Positions 1 through 7,558 of a stretch of DNA of 64,000 bases are shown here, in pieces. Source of the DNA: ZAX-1 sp046533095. GTDB taxonomy: Bacteria; Bacillota; Clostridia; Lachnospirales; Lachnospiraceae. The position numbers and the translations under genes were made by a program. The DNA lies in contig JAJQRA010000030.1 of assembly GCA_046533095.1 (NCBI GenBank), forward strand, positions 1 to 64,000, given 5' to 3'. The notes below the pieces were generated by a model. The model worked only from the letters and a program-made list of their open reading frames with translations, was not told where the DNA came from and searched no databases. Each line of letters begins with the position of its first letter. Position 1 is the first letter of the stretch.

Positions 1-12
1 TGTTATAAAAAA

Positions 13-69
13 GCCTCCTATGCTAGAATGATAAAGGTGTCTCAAGCCAATATCAAAAGAATAGGAGGC
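13..69 (+). promoter_or_regulatory. Inverted repeat that can sequester the tnpA ribosome binding site
   Basis: Positions 13-21 (GCCTCCTAT) are the exact reverse complement of 61-69 (ATAGGAGGC). The second arm contains the Shine-Dalgarno AGGAGG of tnpA. A leader transcript could fold so that the ribosome binding site is paired. Low transposase translation through a structured leader is known for IS200; its operation here is inferred. Confidence 0.55.
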
Positions 70-76
70 GGTCCAA

Positions 77-496
77 GTGGACAGTAACAGTTTATCACAT
101 GTAAAATGGGAATGCCAGTACCATATAGTGTTCATTCCGAAATATCGGAGGAAAGCATTATTTGGGCAAGTGAAGGCGGATGTAAGGGAAATAATCAAAA
201 AATTATGTGAGTACAAAAAAGTTAAAATAGTAGAAGGGGCAGTATGTATAGACCACGTGCACCTATGCGTAGCTGTACCGCCCAAATTCAGCATATCGGA
301 TTTTGTAGGCTATATGAAAGGCAAGTCGGCATTGATGATATTCGATAAGCATCCGGAAAAAGGAAGCAAATGGGACAGGAGATTTTGGGCAAGGGGCTAT
401 TACGTATCGACAGTGGGAAATATCACGGAAGATGCAATAAAAAAATATATACTGGAACAGCAAGCGGAATCAGAGAAAGAGGAAACTAGAAAATAA
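77..496 (+). CDS. tnpA: IS200/IS605-family transposase TnpA (Y1 HUH enzyme)
   Basis: A 139-residue protein, the normal size for IS200 transposases, which cut and rejoin single-stranded DNA at hairpin ends through a tyrosine-DNA intermediate. The N-terminal segment HIVFIPKYRRKALFG is characteristic. The HUH metal-binding motif is visible as DHVHLCV (about residues 60-66), and the catalytic tyrosine is probably in GYYVSTVG (about residues 107-114). Translation starts at GTG 77, eight bases after AGGAGG at 63-68. That ribosome binding site lies in a possible stem. The gene looks intact, so the element may be active. The following gene appears to have lost its 5' end where the element sits. Confidence 0.93.
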   Translation: MDSNSLSHVKWECQYHIVFIPKYRRKALFGQVKADVREIIKKLCEYKKVKIVEGAVCIDHVHLCVAVPPKFSISDFVGYMKGKSALMIFDKHPEKGSKWDRRFWARGYYVSTVGNITEDAIKKYILEQQAESEKEETRK

Positions 497-497
497 G

Positions 498-607
498 AGC
501 CTCTTTTAGAGGCTGATGGTAGTTGTGCTTGTGACACCCGCCTTTTAGGCGTGCAAGCAATCAGCCCTTATAGGGCTAATCGCAAACCACCAGTTGAACT
601 GGTGGTT
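498..607 (+). repeat. Hairpin cluster at the right end of the IS200-type element
   Basis: Four short palindromes follow the tnpA stop codon: AGCCTCT/AGAGGCT (498-514), CGCC/GGCG (539-551), AGCCCT/AGGGCT (563-577) and an 11-bp stem at 585-607. IS200-group transposases recognise a subterminal right-end hairpin. The 585-607 palindrome, closest to the junction, is the best candidate. The others could form part of a structured 3' RNA. Confidence 0.55.
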
Positions 608-630
608 GCTGACTTAGCTTTTTCGATAAA

Positions 631-894
631 GTGAATATCCTTAATGACAAAGAATGGACGGCAGTCATGCTTTATGGGGTCGCACTGGTCTCTTCTGCTG
701 GAGCTGGTTTTGCGTCAGGTATTGCGATTGCATCAGGAGGTACGCTTACGCCTGCTGCAATTGCCGCCATCGTTGCCGCAACGGGAGCAACAGGTGCAGT
801 AGCTATTGCGCTGACGGCAGTTGGCACTCAATGCAATTCTTGTGAACTTTCTTATTGGAACGCACTAAATGCATCCAATAATGTTCACTATTAA
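631..894 (+). CDS. Small Gly/Ala-rich hydrophobic peptide, bacteriocin-like, probably 5'-truncated by the IS
   Basis: From GTG 631 it would encode 87 residues. A short charged start (NILNDKEW) is followed by about 50 hydrophobic residues rich in Gly, Ala and Ser (SSAGAGFASGIAIASGG, ATGATGAVAIAL), then a polar tail with CNSCE. Glycine-zipper-like hydrophobic peptides of this size are common among class II bacteriocins and precursors, but no named family is recognised. The same frame is open back to 613, next to the IS hairpins, and there is no convincing ribosome binding site before 631. I therefore infer that the leader or promoter was displaced by the insertion. The next gene, eight bases on, encodes a small membrane protein of immunity-protein size. 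Confidence 0.5.
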   Translation: MNILNDKEWTAVMLYGVALVSSAGAGFASGIAIASGGTLTPAAIAAIVAATGATGAVAIALTAVGTQCNSCELSYWNALNASNNVHY

Positions 895-902
895 AAAATA
901 TT

Positions 903-1229
903 ATGATAGAAACTTGCGTTAGAATAGTCTTAGTTATATTAATATCTATAGTTGTTATATATTACGCATCTCTACTGGCACAAACGTGGGTTATATTAAA
1001 GCAAGCCCGAAAGAACCCGATGGATGAAAGTACGAAGCGCATTGCACTTCTTAAGAAAAAGTTCGTTCCTACGGTATGCTATCTACTGTGTATGGCTGCC
1101 GTTGGGATACTATATCTCGTAGGAATAGACGTTGGAGCTATGTCGTGTGTGCTCATGATCATAAATGTTATTGTTGCTTTCGTTGGTGACAAGATGATTT
1201 TGTCAAAGGCAGAATTAAAGAAGAAATAA
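903..1229 (+). CDS. Small three-helix membrane protein, possible immunity protein
   Basis: A 108-residue protein with three predicted membrane segments, at about residues 5-27 (VRIVLVILISIVVIYYASLL), 54-72 (PTVCYLLCMAAVGILYLVG) and 76-95 (AMSCVLMIINVIVAFVGD), ending in a Lys-rich tail (KAELKKK). A basic loop separates helices 1 and 2. It starts eight bases after the bacteriocin-like peptide stop codon and was probably co-transcribed with it. Small polytopic proteins beside hydrophobic peptide genes are often immunity proteins. That role is inferred from position and topology only; no conserved domain is recognised. Confidence 0.55.
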   Translation: MIETCVRIVLVILISIVVIYYASLLAQTWVILKQARKNPMDESTKRIALLKKKFVPTVCYLLCMAAVGILYLVGIDVGAMSCVLMIINVIVAFVGDKMILSKAELKKK

Positions 1230-1302
1230 GTTCGGCTTTCTCGCGACGCAAAGAGTGGCACAAAGAAAATTTTATGGCTACAGCTGTTTAAGCGTCGCGT
1301 GG

Positions 1303-2469
1303 TCATGGACGTTGCCGTCCTTTCAAAGATTGCTTTTTCGCCACTCTGCGCCGCACCTGGTTTTCTCCCGCCTTGAAGTTGTAAACCGGGCGGATGTGCT
1401 TGACTACTTGTGCAGTCGGCTCAATCTGCGCCAGAATATCGTCCATACTTTTATAAGCCATGGGACATTCATCAAGCGTTTCCGCATTTACAGTAGAGGA
1501 GAAAACGTCGCTCATTTCTTTTTTGTATGCGTTTACTGTAAAACTTTGTTTCGCTTCGCTTCGGCTCATCAACCGCCCTGCGCCGTGGGGCGCGGAAAAG
1601 TTCCAGTCCGGATTGCCTAAGCCCTCACAAATGAAAGAGCCGTCACGCATATTTATGGGAATCAACAGCGTTTCGCCTTTTTGCGCTGACACCGCGCCTT
1701 TTCGCAAAATATTATGGTTCAAATCAATATAATTGTGAATCGTTGTAAACCTCGAATCTTCTTTTAGCTTGCAACCCTTGATAATTGCATCTGTCATTGC
1801 CTTGCGGTTGAGTGCCGCGAATTCTTGCATAATTTGCATATCGTATAGATAGTCAGTAAGTAATTCTCCCTCTGCGTAGGCGAGCTCATACGGGATTTTG
1901 CTCTGCTGCTTTCCGCCCAATGCCTTGTATGCCTCATCTTGATAATATTTCGCAACCTGCAAGCCCGGATTTCGACTGCCCGAATGAACGATTAAATACA
2001 AATACCCATCATCATCTTTGTCAATCTCGATGAAGTGATTGCCGCCACCGAGTGTTCCGATACTGCATTGACCGCGTATGTAGTCCAATTTTTTTATACA
2101 GCGCAGTTCATCCAGTTTTGAATCTCGCGCATAGGGGTGGGTCTTATCTCGAATCGCAAAGCCCGCAGGGATATTCTCGTGAATAAAGCTGTCAAGTTTA
2201 GGCAGCTCAATTCGCGATTGCGACAGTTTCACCGTTTCCATACCACAGCCAATGTCAACCCCTACTAAGTTAGGCACAACCTTATCCGTGATCGTCATGG
2301 TCGTACCAATCGTGCACCCTGCCCCTGCGTGAACGTCCGGCATAATGCGCAGGATGCTTCCGCTGACAAATTCTTGTTCAAGCAAAGCTTTAATTTGTCC
2401 CTCGGCACTGGATTCAAGCGTATCCGTGTAAATGATTGCCGTGTTTTTTGTACCTGTAATTTCTATCAT
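1303..2469 (-). CDS. rtcB: RNA ligase RtcB (RtcB2-type, paired with PrfH)
   Basis: A 388-residue RtcB-family ligase, which joins RNA 2',3'-cyclic phosphate or 3'-phosphate ends to 5'-hydroxyl ends using GTP and Mn2+. Visible motifs are MPDVHAGAGCTIG near the N-terminus, the metal-site cysteine in GVDIGCGMETV (about residue 75), GGGNHFIEID (about 140-150) and APHGAGRLMSR, which carries the histidine that is guanylylated. Length fits the shorter bacterial RtcB group. The start ATG lies two bases after the prfH stop, with AAGGAAATAAGT ahead of it, so the two are one operon. In the published RtcB2-PrfH pathway the pair rescues ribosomes whose 16S decoding centre has been cut, the ligase resealing rRNA. 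The same role here is inference. Confidence 0.93.
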   Translation of the reverse strand: MIEITGTKNTAIIYTDTLESSAEGQIKALLEQEFVSGSILRIMPDVHAGAGCTIGTTMTITDKVVPNLVGVDIGCGMETVKLSQSRIELPKLDSFIHENIPAGFAIRDKTHPYARDSKLDELRCIKKLDYIRGQCSIGTLGGGNHFIEIDKDDDGYLYLIVHSGSRNPGLQVAKYYQDEAYKALGGKQQSKIPYELAYAEGELLTDYLYDMQIMQEFAALNRKAMTDAIIKGCKLKEDSRFTTIHNYIDLNHNILRKGAVSAQKGETLLIPINMRDGSFICEGLGNPDWNFSAPHGAGRLMSRSEAKQSFTVNAYKKEMSDVFSSTVNAETLDECPMAYKSMDDILAQIEPTAQVVKHIRPVYNFKAGENQVRRRVAKKQSLKGRQRP

Positions 2470-2471
2470 AC

Positions 2472-3077
2472 TTATTTCCTTAATATGAAGCTCATGCCTT
2501 CATAGATACGAACGGGATTGCCTCGTTCTATTTTATAGTTTTCCAGCCAGTTTTGATTTTTTGCATTACTTTGCCCCGCTTGATTACGTTCGCCAATCAA
2601 CTGTTTTAAGCGTTCTATGGCAATCTTTTTATTCATCTGCTGACTGCGCTCGTCTGTAGCAATCACGCTATCGCCGGTTGGCGTATAAATTGCGCGTATA
2701 CCGCTTTCGGTTTTGTTGACGTGTTGCCCGCCCTTGCCGGAACTGCGAAATGTTTCAAAACGGATGAAACTTTCATGAAAAGGAATGCTGTCTGCGCTTG
2801 CTCCGATACTTACATCTACAAACCAATTCTTGCGCTTGTGCTTTGGACGGAAAGGGCTTTGGCATATCCATTGTATTGAGCCGTCCAGTATTCGCATTTT
2901 GCTGTCGCCGCAAAAACGAATAGACTTATAGCAGCCTGTTTGTCTGCCGGGGGCTTTTTCGAGCAGCTCTATATTTGGATATTCTTTGCATAATGCGTCA
3001 TACAGCTTTGCAACTGCAAATTCGCATTCTTCCGGTCCTTGCCCCGCACTTATTTGCATCATGATTCTATTATCCAT
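2472..3077 (-). CDS. prfH: Peptide chain release factor homologue PrfH
   Basis: A 201-residue class I release-factor relative keeping the catalytic GGQ domain. The motif SGKGGQHVNKTES (about residues 113-125) includes the GGQ tripeptide that triggers peptidyl-tRNA hydrolysis, followed by the usual basic helix. The stop-codon-reading domain of RF1/RF2 is absent, as expected for RF-H. It is first in an operon with rtcB; PrfH is thought to release the nascent chain from ribosomes with cleaved decoding centres before ligation. The start at ATG 3077 has AAAGGGG close by and GGAGGT further upstream. A consensus promoter lies about 215 bases upstream. Confidence 0.92.
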   Translation of the reverse strand: MDNRIMMQISAGQGPEECEFAVAKLYDALCKEYPNIELLEKAPGRQTGCYKSIRFCGDSKMRILDGSIQWICQSPFRPKHKRKNWFVDVSIGASADSIPFHESFIRFETFRSSGKGGQHVNKTESGIRAIYTPTGDSVIATDERSQQMNKKIAIERLKQLIGERNQAGQSNAKNQNWLENYKIERGNPVRIYEGMSFILRK

Positions 3078-3165
3078 ACCCCTTTAGCCACCTCCGTAGC
3101 GTATAGCACCGATTGTACCGATGCCTCAATGTTAATTGGTTCCCTTTTGGCAGCAGCATTAAATT

Positions 3166-3264
3166 TTAATCCCACCACGAATACAGATTCTCGCGGAGCA
3201 GTTTTGCGAGTTGCGCGAAGTTAAGCGCCCTGGATTTTATCAGCATTATCTGTAGCGCTTCCAT
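3166..3264 (-). other. Short open frame in the prfH leader, possible frameshifted small gene
   Basis: Inside the prfH leader an ATG at 3264 opens 32 codons with protein-like composition (FAQLAKLLRENLYSWWD), ending at TAA 3166. Another frame then carries a plausible continuation towards prfH (KREPINIEASVQSVLYATEV). It may be a small coding leader or a decayed gene broken by one frameshift. No homologue is recognised and no good ribosome binding site is seen. Confidence 0.25.
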
Positions 3265-3290
3265 CAACTTGATGTTTTTTCCTATGCATC

Positions 3291-3319
3291 ATTATATGGC
3301 ACCGTCCGTAGACTGTCAA
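3291..3319 (-). promoter_or_regulatory. Consensus sigma-A promoter for prfH-rtcB
   Basis: Read on the minus strand, TTGACA (3314-3319) and TATAAT (3291-3296) are separated by exactly 17 bases, a perfect match to the housekeeping consensus. It points into prfH-rtcB, leaving a leader of about 205 bases. Such strength suggests the repair operon is not silent, unless the leader represses it. Confidence 0.8.
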
Positions 3320-3422
3320 TACATACATCGTCGCGCAAATATCGCGTTCCGCTTTTTCAAACGCATATTTTTTCCGGCTTCGACAGCCTGCTAAGGAGAA
3401 GATCTCGGCGAATGGAAAGACT

Positions 3423-3539
3423 ATGGAATGGAAGGACGGTGATTTTATTATCCTAGATTTAGATGCTAGTAACGCAGAGGACGACTACGGCAGCGGAATA
3501 TTTTTTGGAATCGACGGTGCAGGCACACAGTTTAACTGA
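3423..3539 (+). pseudogene. Short open frame, probable remnant of a larger gene
   Basis: A 38-codon frame ending IFFGIDGAGTQFN has acidic, protein-like composition. Just upstream another frame reads LGEWKDYG, suggesting one frameshift in a formerly longer gene. It lies between prfH and the AAA-ATPase gene. No family is recognised. The rest of the spacer 3320-3605 shows nothing further. Confidence 0.25.
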
Positions 3540-3611
3540 CAGCAGTACCATAAAACGTTGGAAAATAAGGGGAAGTATGTTATGATGTAGCAAAGCAAAG
3601 GAGGGATGCCA

Positions 3612-5336
3612 ATGCCGCTTAAAAAATTGCTAGTAGGGACAGAGGATTTTAAAAAGGTGATTGATAAACAAGGCTACTATGTAGACAAGACGCTGCTGAT
3701 TAAGGAGCTAATTGATAAAGGCGATGAAGTAAATTTGTTTACCAGACCTAGGAGGTTTGGGAAGACGCTAAATTTGAGTATGCTAAAGTATTTCTTTGAG
3801 GACACAGGCGATGTGAAAAAGAGTGCTGAATTGTTTCAGGGATTAAAAATCGCGGAGGATACCGAGTGTATGCAGAAGCATTTGGGGAAATATCCAGTTA
3901 TCTCGCTGACATTAAAGTCTGGGAAGCAAAATGATTTTGAAAAGTCATTCTATACGCTCAAAGAAAGTATTGCATTTGAATTTGAGAGACATTTGTATGC
4001 AGTGGATAAGTTAGTGCTGGAGGGCGATAAGGAACGGTTTTTAAGATATTCACAAATGTATGGCGAGGAGAAAGAATACTACACAGCAATCAAATTCCTA
4101 AGTAAATGCCTGTGCCAGGTGCACCAAAGCAAGGTTGTTATTTTGATTGACGAGTATGATGTGCCGCTGGAGAACGCCTACTTTAATGGTTTTTACGATG
4201 AGATGATTGGGTTTATACGTTCTCTGTTCGAATCTGCTTTAAAGACAAACCCCTTTCTAGAATTTGCAGTCGTAACAGGGTGCCTGCAAATCAGTAAGGA
4301 AAGTGTATTCACTGGGTTAAATAACTTAAGGGTTCGCTCTATTTTGGATGAGGTGTATGGGGAGTACTTTGGCTTTACGCAGGGCGAGGTAGACGCTGCA
4401 TTAAACTACTACGACAGGGAATCAAGGGGAGAGGAAGTCAAGCAGTGGTACGACGGGTACCTCTTTGGAAATCAGCTAGTATATAACCCATGGTCTGTGC
4501 TTAGTATTGTGGATAAGCTCACAGTGAGTGAGGAAGCCTATTTCGAGTCATTCTGGCCAAATACCAGCTCGAACGATATCGTGCATACTTTAATTGAGAA
4601 GTCGGATACTGCCGCACGTGACGATATTGAGAAGCTAATGGATGGAGGGACAATTGAAAAGATAATACGTAAGGGTATCACGTATGCTGATCTGGATAAA
4701 GCGCAGGATCATATCTGGAGTTTCCTTCTCTTTACTGGGTATCTGACACTGGTGTCTGCTAGGCAGGTCGATGACGAGCAGTATTTGACTATGGCTATTC
4801 CAAATAGGGAAGTTAAGTATATTTACAGAACTATGATCATTGACTGGTTCAATGATCGAATTAAAACAAAGGATTTAAGGAGGCTATATCAGGCGGTTGT
4901 AGAAGGGGATGCAGGGGTTCTAGAGGAGGAACTGTCTGAGATTATGATGGAATCTATCAGTTATAATGATTACAAAGAGGACTACTACCATGGGCTTGTC
5001 CTTGGACTGCTTAAGACGTTTAAAGGGTATAAAATTTTATCGAATGATGAGAAGGGACTTGGAAGGCCGGATATTCTTATGGTTCCGTTTTCTTCGGATA
5101 AACCTGCTGTTATTATGGAACTAAAGTTTACGAGAAAGAAAGGTGAAGTGAAGGGCAAGTGTAATGAGGTCCTGCAACAGATAAAAGAAAGGAAGTACAA
5201 GGAAGGGTTTGGCAAAGGAGCCTACAATAGGTGTGTCTGCTTCGGAATTTGCTTTTACCAAAAGATGTGTATGGTAAAGAGGGAAGGTGGTAACGCCTCT
5301 AACAAAAACACTCCCAGCCCTGTAGATAGCTTTTAG
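3612..5336 (+). CDS. AAA-ATPase-like protein with PD-(D/E)XK nuclease domain
   Basis: A 574-residue member of the family with an N-terminal AAA-ATPase-like domain and a C-terminal PD-(D/E)XK nuclease-like domain, often numerous in gut anaerobes. The start region KLLVGTEDFKKVIDKQGYYVDKT is shortened here to its key part, YYVDKT. The Walker A region is TRPRRFGKTLNLS (about residues 47-59) and Walker B is VVILIDEYDVPLENAY (about 180). The nuclease core near the C-terminus is GRPDILMV followed by AVIMELKF, giving the D...E-x-K pattern. ATG 3612 is preferred over ATG 3606 because GGAGG at 3600-3604 stands seven bases before it. Its biological role is not established. The gene stands alone. Confidence 0.85.
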   Translation: MPLKKLLVGTEDFKKVIDKQGYYVDKTLLIKELIDKGDEVNLFTRPRRFGKTLNLSMLKYFFEDTGDVKKSAELFQGLKIAEDTECMQKHLGKYPVISLTLKSGKQNDFEKSFYTLKESIAFEFERHLYAVDKLVLEGDKERFLRYSQMYGEEKEYYTAIKFLSKCLCQVHQSKVVILIDEYDVPLENAYFNGFYDEMIGFIRSLFESALKTNPFLEFAVVTGCLQISKESVFTGLNNLRVRSILDEVYGEYFGFTQGEVDAALNYYDRESRGEEVKQWYDGYLFGNQLVYNPWSVLSIVDKLTVSEEAYFESFWPNTSSNDIVHTLIEKSDTAARDDIEKLMDGGTIEKIIRKGITYADLDKAQDHIWSFLLFTGYLTLVSARQVDDEQYLTMAIPNREVKYIYRTMIIDWFNDRIKTKDLRRLYQAVVEGDAGVLEEELSEIMMESISYNDYKEDYYHGLVLGLLKTFKGYKILSNDEKGLGRPDILMVPFSSDKPAVIMELKFTRKKGEVKGKCNEVLQQIKERKYKEGFGKGAYNRCVCFGICFYQKMCMVKREGGNASNKNTPSPVDSF

Positions 5337-5719
5337 CCTGTCTTAACTTTAATATCCCCATGTTAAGAATCGTAATAAGAGTGTATTGCACCCTGTACAA
5401 GCAGAGTATTCCTGTATAAAAACAATTAGGAAACGTTACTAAATAATATGGACAAGTATACTTGCTTGTGATACGCTAATAGGCATGAAGAATATAGGTA
5501 TTTTAGCCCTATCATCACGGATCGATATAGTTCTGCCTACGCTTGCAGTATGGTGTTCCGGCATTTTTTTATAATACAGTAAGGATTCATAGCCATTGTG
5601 GATATTTATCGTCCAATGCATATGAGCAGCAGTATAGGGGAAAAATTGATGGAATGCGGAGAAGTGTTGGTTTTGGTTAGCATACGCTAATTACAAGTTT
5701 AAAAATTTTCCTGATTTAA
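5337..5719. other. Spacer with no convincing gene
   Basis: About 380 bases between the AAA-ATPase gene and the truncated HEPN-like gene. A 29-codon frame at 5485-5574 (starting MKNIGILALSS) has protein-like composition but no ribosome binding site and may be a remnant. No terminator with a T-run, no RNA gene and no repeat is apparent. Confidence 0.4.
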
Positions 5720-6208
5720 TTTGTACTTTTTCTTGACATAGTACCATTTCTTAAAGGGTATTATCTTGGACATAATAAAGAAGAACTTTTTATGCCAATG
5801 TGCTGTATGTATCGTAATGCAGTTGAACTAGGATTAAAAAGATTAATTATCGAAGATAGCCATTTAGAAACAACCAGAGCTTTGAAAATAATGCAAAAGA
5901 AAAAACATAGCATACTTGGACTTTGGAATAGTATTGTAAATGAGATTGAAAAATATTCTAATACCTCAGATGATGATACCACCATAAATGACACAACGAA
6001 ATACATTCAGGCATTTCATAGTTTTGACCAAAGTTCAGATTTGTTTAGGTATCCTTGTAATAAAGAAATGGGGATTTACTTTCTGAAAGGCAAAAAATTT
6101 GATATAGAAAATGTTTCTTCATGTTTTCAAGAGCTTTGTAATTTTTTAGATAATGTTGACAGTATGCTAAGTGAAGTTAAGGATTGCGAAGCTGAAATTG
6201 GACAATGA
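5720..6208 (+). pseudogene. HEPN-like protein, N-terminally truncated
   Basis: The frame is open from 5720 without an upstream start codon, and the first ATG is 5792. From there 138 residues are encoded. The stretch MYRNAVELGLKRLI followed by HSILGLWNSI resembles the two-helix pattern (R-N-x-x-E-L-x-L-K then H-x-L-x-x-L-W) of HEPN-superfamily proteins, helical domains often found in toxins and abortive-infection systems. The frame preceding ATG 5792 (FLKGYYLGHNKEELF) looks like genuine protein sequence continuing into the domain, so the original start has probably been lost. Only AAGAAG precedes ATG 5792. The domain assignment rests on pattern resemblance. Confidence 0.45.
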
Positions 6209-6254
6209 GATAAAAAAATAGCAGACAGGAATCATGGTACATAGGAATAGATAG

Positions 6255-6974
6255 TTGTGCTACGAACTCGGAACACATGTTTGCGGAATTATTGGTGGCA
6301 ATGGGAGCATGTCCAAAGGCAGATATTGTGGGATTGCCCCTAAATGCCACTTGATTGCCGTAAAAGTATTGGATAAAAGAGGAAATGGCAATACAGTGAA
6401 TGTACTAGATGGAATTGAGTGGATTGTAAAAAATAGAGAAAAACTTCAAATACGTTTAATTAATATTTCAGTTGGAATGGTGTTAAGTGCGCAGAGTACA
6501 GAGCGTATCAAGCTGCTAAAAGCGGTAGACTATGCGTGGGACAATGGAATTGTGGTGGTAGCGGCGGCCGGAAATAATGGACCGGACAAAAGCAGCGTAA
6601 CAATCCCTGGGATCAGCCGGAAAATTATAACGGTAGGCTGTTTTGACGATACAAGGGAACAGATGGCTACAAAAGGGCTAAAGCCAGACTATTCTGGACA
6701 GGGACCTACCCAATGCTGTATTATAAAGCCTGAAATTGTTGTGCCGGGAACAAATATAACAAGCTGTTCGATCCATAAAAATTTTTATGCAAAAAAAAGT
6801 GGAACGTCAATGGCCGCCCCGATTGTGAGTGGCTGTATCGCTCTTTTGTTAAGTAAAAATCCGCATTATACACCGGCAGAAGTAAAATTAAGTCTTTACG
6901 AAAGAGCGGTTGATTTAGGACTGCCGGTCAGAAAACAGGGATGGGGAATGATAGACATGAGCCGTCTGCTATGA
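6255..6974 (+). pseudogene. Subtilisin-like serine protease (S8) fragment lacking part of the catalytic triad
   Basis: The 239-residue frame from TTG 6255 matches the C-terminal two thirds of a subtilase: ELGTHVCGIIGGNG, INISVGM, VVAAAGNNGPD (oxyanion-hole Asn) and SGTSMAAPIVSG with the nucleophile Ser (about residue 187). The catalytic Asp region is missing altogether, and the histidine of the usual GHGTHV motif is Leu here (ELGTHV; CTC where CAC is expected). With Asp absent and His replaced it cannot be an active protease of this type. A stop codon immediately precedes the TTG. I call it a truncated, decaying gene. Its last codons are repeated downstream. Confidence 0.75.
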
Positions 6975-7350
6975 GACAACGACGGGAAACCAGTGATATG
7001 GCGGCATGCGCAGGGGAAAGGCAGGCATGAGCCGTCTGCTATCATGAAGAGGCACGGCGAATTCCTCCTTTTGCGGATTGGGTTTTTAAGTTACGCAGGC
7101 ATGAGCCGTCTGTTATCATGAAGGGGCACGGCCGTTTCATAAATTTATTCTTGTACAAAATAAAGGGGATTTTATTTGCAATTTGTATATTTTTAAATTT
7201 CAAACCAATTTTTATTAAAAAAATATTTGTTTAAATGATTGATATGTTTATGTATTTGGACGCTTTTTATGGCAAATATTTTCTCTGAAATTGTTTATGA
7301 AACGATTCTGATGAAGGGCGCAGAAAGGTAGACATGAGCCACTTGTTGTG
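6954..7350 (+). repeat. Repeats derived from the 3' end of the subtilase gene
   Basis: The terminal sequence GACATGAGCCGTCTGCTATG (6954-6973) recurs as CATGAGCCGTCTGCTATCAT near 7026-7045 and as CATGAGCCGTCTGTTATCAT near 7100-7119. A degraded GACATGAGCCACTTGTTG lies near 7331-7348. The two middle copies share about 38 bases, ending GGCACGGC. This is a 3'-end duplication. The remaining spacer to 7558 is AT-rich with no gene seen. Confidence 0.75.
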
Positions 7351-7558
7351 GTAAAGTAGTTAGGAACTGTTCCTTAATAACCTTGACATCTGACTTGGTC
7401 TTTTTCCACCATGCTACATTGTCCTCAATCAGCGTAGCTTAGGCTACACCTCATTCGGACGCCTTGCCTGACGAAGAAATCCCTGCGTCATCTTGTCAAG
7501 TTTATTTCGTCACAGTCCCTTAATGTAAAAGATACAAATGAGAAGAAAGGAAATTTAC

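Larger units (their letters stand above)
1..612 (+). mobile_element. IS200-type insertion sequence (single tnpA, hairpin-rich ends)
   Basis: One small Y1-transposase gene is flanked by non-coding sequence rich in short hairpins, the architecture of IS200-group elements of the IS200/IS605 family. The left part holds an inverted repeat (13-21 with 61-69). The right part holds hairpins at 498-514, 539-551, 563-577 and 585-607, the last being the strong palindrome AACCACCAGTT/AACTGGTGGTT. No tnpB is present. The left boundary lies at or before the window start and cannot be fixed. The right boundary is placed near 607-615 because a truncated reading frame resumes there. IS200 elements do not make target duplications, so exact ends need an empty-site comparison. 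Confidence 0.75.

Noticed and set aside
498..607. omegaRNA-type guide of a TnpB system
   Set aside because: No tnpB is present, and the hairpins are adequately explained as IS200 right-end structure.
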